Assembly (NCBI RefSeq): GCF_946482605.1
Contig: NZ_CAMLSE010000036.1
Span: forward strand, 1 to 64,000
Origin: an uncultured Dyadobacter sp.
GTDB lineage: Bacteria > Bacteroidota > Bacteroidia > Cytophagales > Spirosomataceae
Direction: 5' to 3'
DNA length: 64,000 bases
The notes beneath the pieces were generated by a model that had not been told where the DNA came from, did no database searches, and saw only the letters and a list, made by a program, of their open reading frames with translations. This document shows, in pieces, positions 59,402-64,000 of the stretch (the stretch's first letter is position 1; the number at the start of each line of letters is the position of its first letter). The translations under genes and the position numbers were made by a program.

Positions 59402-62400
59402 ATGAACTATACGGAATTGCAAGTCACAACTAACTTTAGCTTTCTCCGGGGTGGTTCCCATCCGGAAGAGTTGGTGGAACAGGCATGTTTACTTGGATAT
59501 AGTAAAATCGCCATTACAGACCGTAATACCCTTGCTGGTATCGTAAGGGCGCATGCTGCTGCCCGCGATACTCAACTGCAAATTATCCCCGCAGCGCGAC
59601 TAGACCTTAAAGATGGCCCAAGCCTGTTGGCTTATCCGACCGATAGGGATTCGTATACCCGTTTGTCGGCGTTACTATCAATGGGAAATCTCAGAACGGA
59701 GAAAGGAAAGTGTGAGCTATACCGACGCGATGTCTACGAATATGCTCATGGAATGAAATTCATAGCCATATCTCCTGACGGCCTGTCCTCCGGGTTTAAG
59801 TTCGAGCCAGGCTTTGAAACAGCACTCAAAGACTACAGGCGAGAACTAGGCAACAATCTTTACCTTTCGGCCAGCCGTTCTTACCTGGGAACTGACCACA
59901 AAAAGCTTTTCAGGGTTTCTGAAATTTGCCACAAGCTTGATATCCCGATGATCGCAACCAATGATGTTTACTATCATCATCCTGAGCGCCGCCAATTACA
60001 GGATGTGGTCACCTGTATCCGGGAAAAGTGTACCATCTACAATGCGGGGTTCCGGCTCCATCAAAATGCTGAGCGCTACTTGAAGAACCAGGCTGAAATG
60101 ATACGCCTGTTCCGCAACTACCCGGATGCCATCAAGCATACTCAGGAGATAGCTGAGGCATGTACTTTCTCACTTGATAGCCTGAGGTATGTTTATCCCG
60201 AGGAAATTACATCGGAAGGCAGAAGCCCCCTGGAGGAGCTTACCTATTTGGCCTGGAAAGGTGCACGCGACTTTTATAGTGAGCCATTACCCGAAAAGGT
60301 TATAAATGCCATTAACCATGAACTTCGGTTCGTAGAGGAGATGGACTATTCGGCGTATTTCCTTACGGTATATGATATTGTCCGTTTCGCCCGCGAGCGC
60401 GGCATCCTTTGCCAGGGACGCGGGTCGGCTGCAAACTCGACTGTTTGTTTTTGCTTAGGAATCACTAGTGTTGACCCGACTAAATTCGACCTGCTTTTTG
60501 AGCGTTTTATCTCATCGGCAAGAAATGAGCCACCTGATATTGACGTAGATTTCGAGCATGAGCGTCGTGAGGAAGTGATCCAATATATTTATGAGAAGTA
60601 CGGCCGTGACCGGTCGGCGATTGTGGCCACCGTCACCCAACTCCATCAAAAGGGTGCTATCCGCGATGTTGCAAAAGTTATGGGTATGTCTGTCGATGCG
60701 ATCAACAAACTTTCCAGCTCCATATGGGAGTTTACCGATGAATGGTTTGAAGGAAAACGTATTTCTGATCAGGGCTTTAACGCGGACGACCCTCATCTGA
60801 TCAAAGTCCTTGATCTAACCAGGCAGTTTATGGGCTTTCCCCGGCAGCTTGGCCAGCATACCGGAGGCTTTGTTATCACCCAAGGTAAGATCACCGATTT
60901 GTGTCCCATTCTGAATGCCAGGATGCCTGGCCGCACTAACATAGAATGGAACAAGGATGATATTGATGCACTCGGCTTCCTTAAAATAGATGTGCTCGCC
61001 CTGGGGATGCTAACCTGTATCCGTAAGGCATTCGATTTGGCAAAGCTGCACTATGGCCTGAACCTGACACTAGCCAATATCCCGCAGGACGATCCGGTAG
61101 TCTATGAAATGATCGGGCATGCTGACACTATCGGTGTGTTCCAGATAGAAAGCCGTGCACAGCAATCAATGCTGCCGAGATTAAAACCCAAAGACTTCTA
61201 TGACCTGGTTATCGAAGTTGCCATTGTGCGTCCTGGACCTATTCAAGGGGATATGGTACATCCTTACTTACGGCGACGGAACGGCGAGGAACCTATCGAA
61301 TTCCCATCTAAGGAGCTCGAAGACATTTTAGGCCGCACGCTCGGTGTCCCATTGTTCCAGGAACAAGCAATGAAAATTGCAATTGTAGCTGCCGGGTTCA
61401 CACCCACGGAGGCGGACAAACTGCGTCGGAGTATGGCAACTTTTAAGCTCAGTGGAATGGTGACGCAATTTGAAAAAAAGCTGATTGACGGCATGACCGG
61501 TCGTGGTTATACGGAAGAGTACGCCCGACGCATCTTTAAGCAATTGGAAGGCTTTGGTAGTTATGGTTTTCCTGAAAGCCACGCAGCCAGTTTTGCCCTG
61601 CTTGTCTATGTTTCTTGCTGGCTCAAATGCTATTACCCCGATGTATTTGCCGCAGCACTGCTCAATAGTCAACCGATGGGTTTTTACCAACCGGCACAAA
61701 TTGTGGGTGACGCACGCAATCATGGCGTCATTGTTCGCCCTGTGGACGTGAATCTTTCTTATTGGGATAATACGCTCGAAGAGCAGGACGGTAAGTACAA
61801 AGCAATGCGCCTGGGGTTCCGCCAGGTAAAAGGGATTCGTCAGGAGGAAATGGAATTATTAGTTAACGCAAGAACCCAGCCATACAAGGCAATCCACCAT
61901 ATTAGGGACGCGGGTGTATCACAAGCTGCCCTTGAGCGACTGGCCGACGCCGACGCATTCCGCTCGATGGGCATGGACCGCAGGCGCGCTATGTGGGAGG
62001 CAACAGCCCTCTCAGATCGTCCGATGGGTATGTTCACTGGCCATCAATCTGCCAGCGAATTTGAAGCACCGGTTGCACTTCCCAAACTATCGCTTTCTGA
62101 GCATGTCGTGCAGGATTATGCTTCAATTGCATTGTCACTGAAAGCGCACCCGGTAAGCTTCGTCCGGGAACAACTGACTGCCAACTATGTTACCTGCAAC
62201 AAAGATCTCACCAAATTCAGGGACGGAATGATCGTCCGCGTTGCCGGATTGGTGCTTGTCCGCCAAAGGCCAGGCACAGCGGGTGGGGTATGCTTTATCA
62301 CGATCGAAGATGAAACCGGAGTAGCCAATTTGGTCGTCTTCCAAAAGCTTTTTGAGAAATACCGTAAGGAAGTACTGCGCTCACGGCTCTTAATGGTTGA

Positions 62401-62635
62401 GGGGAAATTGCAAATCGAAGGCGAAGTGATCCATGTCGTTGTGAAGCGGTGTTTTGATATGTCCTCGCTACTTCGCGGCTTGAATATCAGCAAAGATCAA
62501 GACCCGGACGTGCAGACACTTTCCCGCGCGGACGAAAAGGATGAATATGCCAGCCAGGCAGTCAACAAGAAAACGCAGGTGCGTAAAAAAGCCGTACAGC
62601 TTGAAATCTTTCCGTCCGGCCGCAACTTCCGGTAA
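59402..62635 (+). CDS. dnaE2: DnaE2 error-prone DNA polymerase III alpha subunit
   Basis: 1077 aa from the ATG at 59402, behind GAGGAAGAT; an upstream start would overlap imuB. The N-terminal PHP domain (YTELQVTTNFSFLRGGSHPEE..) leads to the C-family palm with catalytic Asp in PDIDVDFEHERR, then fingers and a C-terminal OB domain (GLVLVRQRPGTAGGVCFIT). It is shorter than DnaE1 and lacks the C-terminal tau-binding region, as in DnaE2. It performs translesion synthesis with ImuA and ImuB. Confidence 0.93.
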   Translation: MNYTELQVTTNFSFLRGGSHPEELVEQACLLGYSKIAITDRNTLAGIVRAHAAARDTQLQIIPAARLDLKDGPSLLAYPTDRDSYTRLSALLSMGNLRTEKGKCELYRRDVYEYAHGMKFIAISPDGLSSGFKFEPGFETALKDYRRELGNNLYLSASRSYLGTDHKKLFRVSEICHKLDIPMIATNDVYYHHPERRQLQDVVTCIREKCTIYNAGFRLHQNAERYLKNQAEMIRLFRNYPDAIKHTQEIAEACTFSLDSLRYVYPEEITSEGRSPLEELTYLAWKGARDFYSEPLPEKVINAINHELRFVEEMDYSAYFLTVYDIVRFARERGILCQGRGSAANSTVCFCLGITSVDPTKFDLLFERFISSARNEPPDIDVDFEHERREEVIQYIYEKYGRDRSAIVATVTQLHQKGAIRDVAKVMGMSVDAINKLSSSIWEFTDEWFEGKRISDQGFNADDPHLIKVLDLTRQFMGFPRQLGQHTGGFVITQGKITDLCPILNARMPGRTNIEWNKDDIDALGFLKIDVLALGMLTCIRKAFDLAKLHYGLNLTLANIPQDDPVVYEMIGHADTIGVFQIESRAQQSMLPRLKPKDFYDLVIEVAIVRPGPIQGDMVHPYLRRRNGEEPIEFPSKELEDILGRTLGVPLFQEQAMKIAIVAAGFTPTEADKLRRSMATFKLSGMVTQFEKKLIDGMTGRGYTEEYARRIFKQLEGFGSYGFPESHAASFALLVYVSCWLKCYYPDVFAAALLNSQPMGFYQPAQIVGDARNHGVIVRPVDVNLSYWDNTLEEQDGKYKAMRLGFRQVKGIRQEEMELLVNARTQPYKAIHHIRDAGVSQAALERLADADAFRSMGMDRRRAMWEATALSDRPMGMFTGHQSASEFEAPVALPKLSLSEHVVQDYASIALSLKAHPVSFVREQLTANYVTCNKDLTKFRDGMIVRVAGLVLVRQRPGTAGGVCFITIEDETGVANLVVFQKLFEKYRKEVLRSRLLMVEGKLQIEGEVIHVVVKRCFDMSSLLRGLNISKDQDPDVQTLSRADEKDEYASQAVNKKTQVRKKAVQLEIFPSGRNFR

Positions 62636-62690
62636 CCTTCTCAATTTGATTGAACTTTACTAACTTGGAAAACGAACCCTATCTATCACG

Positions 62691-63167
62691 ATGACTGCTG
62701 CTTACAATCCCTTTGAAATCCTTAATGTGCCGATGTTGAAGCAGATCGAGCAGCACGGAAATCACTTCATTGTGCTGCAGCGATTCAATTGGCCCGGCAT
62801 AGAGCCAGGTAGAGCGTTCATGGGCACTCCTTATGCTGAGCAGTCCAAAGCAGCGGAACATGTCGCGCACTTGTCAGAGAAGGAAGGGAAACTTCTAAAC
62901 CTGAATGCTGATGCCGTAAAAATCACCGATCTGATCAATGACCCGAAATACAACCTGTTCCTTAGTACTTTCCGAGACCCCAATTGGGACAATAGAATCC
63001 TTAAACATTATCAGAGAAATATTATATCTTACCTGAAAGCCAGAATCCCATTCCGGCAAAGCAATCCGATTGACATCAACCTGTCACTAGAATATGGTAG
63101 GCTCAAAGCCGTTGTTACAGCAAACGGGCCGGAACACACCTTTGATGCATATGAGATGATAAAATGA
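62691..63167 (+). CDS. Hypothetical protein in the mutasome operon
   Basis: 158 aa, alpha/beta, no family recognised. It opens MTAAYNPFEILNVPMLKQIEQ and contains a hydrophobic mix near LKHYQRNIISYLKARI. It lies 56 nt after dnaE2 and 8 nt before the SRAP gene on the same strand, so it is likely in the damage-tolerance operon. A repair role is only a positional hint. Confidence 0.65.
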   Translation: MTAAYNPFEILNVPMLKQIEQHGNHFIVLQRFNWPGIEPGRAFMGTPYAEQSKAAEHVAHLSEKEGKLLNLNADAVKITDLINDPKYNLFLSTFRDPNWDNRILKHYQRNIISYLKARIPFRQSNPIDINLSLEYGRLKAVVTANGPEHTFDAYEMIK

Positions 63168-63174
63168 GAAGCCT

Positions 63175-63972
63175 ATGTGTTACGATATATCATTGCACAC
63201 CGACATCGAATTAACCAGGGAAGCATTTCCCAAGGTGAAAGATCAACGCGTCAGCCTGGAATCTCCCAACCAGGAACACGTGCTGTCATTCGGCTTTCCA
63301 GAGTTTCCGATCTTCTCCCGGCAAGGAGCCGACTTGATTCTCTCGAACATGGAGTGGTCGGTCGATCCGACCTACGAGAAAGACCCTGTAATGCGCAAGA
63401 AAAAGCGGATCAAAATGGCTGACATGCAATCCGAGCGCGTGCTCGGCGACACACGATCATACTGGTACCGGTTACGGAAAAACCGGTGCCTCATTCCCGT
63501 AAGCGGCACTTATGAGCATCGGGCAATTTCAGGCTGGGCCAACAAAGTCCCGTACTACATCTGGGTAAAGGATCGCTCTATTCAGTTCCTTCCTGGCTTG
63601 TACCAGCTCTACGAAAGCATCGGGCCGAACGGCGAAAAGATACAGCTTGGCAGCTTTGGGGTGCTGACACGTGAAGCGAACGAAGTAATGTCCAATATCC
63701 ATAATGATGGTGAATTCAAGCACCGCATGCCACTATTCCTCACACCGGAGTTGGAGCAGTTCTGGTTGTCTGAGCATTTCACAGATGATGATATGCGCGC
63801 TGTCTTTGAGTATCAGCTGCCTTCCGAGCTGCTTGCCTATCACCCGGTATTCAGCGTGCGCGGCAAAAAGCCGCGACCTGATGGAAAGCATAAATATGAA
63901 CTTTGGAATTACGATAACTTGCCTCCGTTGGGGAATGATGAGCCTTTGCAGGCGCAAATAAAACTATTTTAA
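63175..63972 (+). CDS. HMCES/SRAP-family protein (YedK-like)
   Basis: 265 aa. The ATG is followed directly by Cys2 (MCYDISLH), the residue that links to abasic sites in single-stranded DNA. Further SRAP residues are Glu in SGTYEHR and His in KHRMPLFL. It shields abasic sites in ssDNA. It has an extended C-terminus beyond the basic SRAP fold. Last gene of the imuA-imuB-dnaE2-unknown-SRAP unit. A translesion polymerase and an abasic-site shield in one transcript make biological sense. Confidence 0.93.
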   Translation: MCYDISLHTDIELTREAFPKVKDQRVSLESPNQEHVLSFGFPEFPIFSRQGADLILSNMEWSVDPTYEKDPVMRKKKRIKMADMQSERVLGDTRSYWYRLRKNRCLIPVSGTYEHRAISGWANKVPYYIWVKDRSIQFLPGLYQLYESIGPNGEKIQLGSFGVLTREANEVMSNIHNDGEFKHRMPLFLTPELEQFWLSEHFTDDDMRAVFEYQLPSELLAYHPVFSVRGKKPRPDGKHKYELWNYDNLPPLGNDEPLQAQIKLF

Positions 63973-64000
63973 AACATAAATTGCATTCAAAACAAACCCT

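Noticed and set aside
1..64000. CRISPR arrays, rRNA operons and full-length tRNA genes
   Set aside because: No regularly spaced identical repeats, no rRNA-like stretch and no complete cloverleaf were seen; only the 16-nt tRNA end at 1641-1656.

Overview
The window looks like a chromosomal stretch of a Bacteroidota bacterium of the Cytophagales, most like Dyadobacter or a Spirosoma relative. The basis is protein style (CTnDOT-like tyrosine recombinase without the first catalytic Arg, GbsR-type regulator, YeeE/YedE pair, ImuA-ImuB-DnaE2 with an S24-type repressor) and promoters resembling the Bacteroidota TAnnTTTG -7 element. The genus is inference from memory of protein families; no search was run. 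There are no rRNA genes, complete tRNA genes or CRISPR arrays.

Layout. (1) 0-3.5 kb: a tyrosine recombinase, palindromes upstream of it, a 16-nt tRNA 3'-end fragment with its terminator (an att-like scar), then three decayed genes of a sulfur-import operon: a rhodanese remnant of an MBL-rhodanese protein and two broken YeeE/YedE genes. (2) 3.5-6.5 kb: small membrane proteins and an S33-type hydrolase whose lipoprotein signal peptide is cut by an in-frame stop. (3) 6.5-12.4 kb: a GbsR/MarR-like regulator and a TolC - HlyD - ABC permease - ABC ATPase export operon, flanked by two paralogous membrane proteins, with a shared operator motif. (4) 12.4-14.3 kb: small orphans, including a resolvase-like fragment and a 56-aa membrane protein.

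(5) 14.5-30.3 kb is an ion and osmotic homeostasis block. A minus-strand cluster runs PRC-barrel, SHOCT-like, CPA1 antiporter, a lipoprotein with a beta-carbonic-anhydrase fold but no zinc ligands, and a CPA2 antiporter. It is divergent from a BCCT transporter followed by TrkH and TrkA. Then come DUF389, NhaA, a four-helix copper-binding protein, an AGCS alanine/Na+ symporter and trehalose-6-phosphate phosphatase. Together these could control Na+, H+, K+, betaine and trehalose. The region between the two divergent units carries a 21-bp tandem repeat.

(6) 30.4-39.6 kb: a two-component system (OmpR-type regulator and histidine kinase) divergent from a TolC - RND pump - adaptor operon, with four 11-12 bp direct repeats in the shared promoter region, then DUF202. 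(7) 40-45 kb: a stand-alone ComEC-like MBL hydrolase, a methyltransferase-GT2 fusion and a DUF2079 membrane protein.

(8) 45.7-64 kb is rich in DNA maintenance and repair genes: ssb, an orphan plasmid-like ParB, exonuclease III, a TPR protein, a DJ-1/PfpI protein, a zincless Fpg/Nei glycosylase, DUF3606, LigD without its phosphoesterase domain, AlkB, an S24-type repressor, ImuA, ImuB, DnaE2, an unknown protein and an HMCES/SRAP protein. The repressor-alkB and imuA-imuB-dnaE2-unknown-SRAP units diverge from a 72-bp gap with two 19-bp direct repeats, so they look like one damage-tolerance regulon. The best candidates for something undescribed are the zinc-less carbonic-anhydrase lipoprotein tied to two cation/proton antiporters, and the 19-bp direct-repeat operator of the mutasome.
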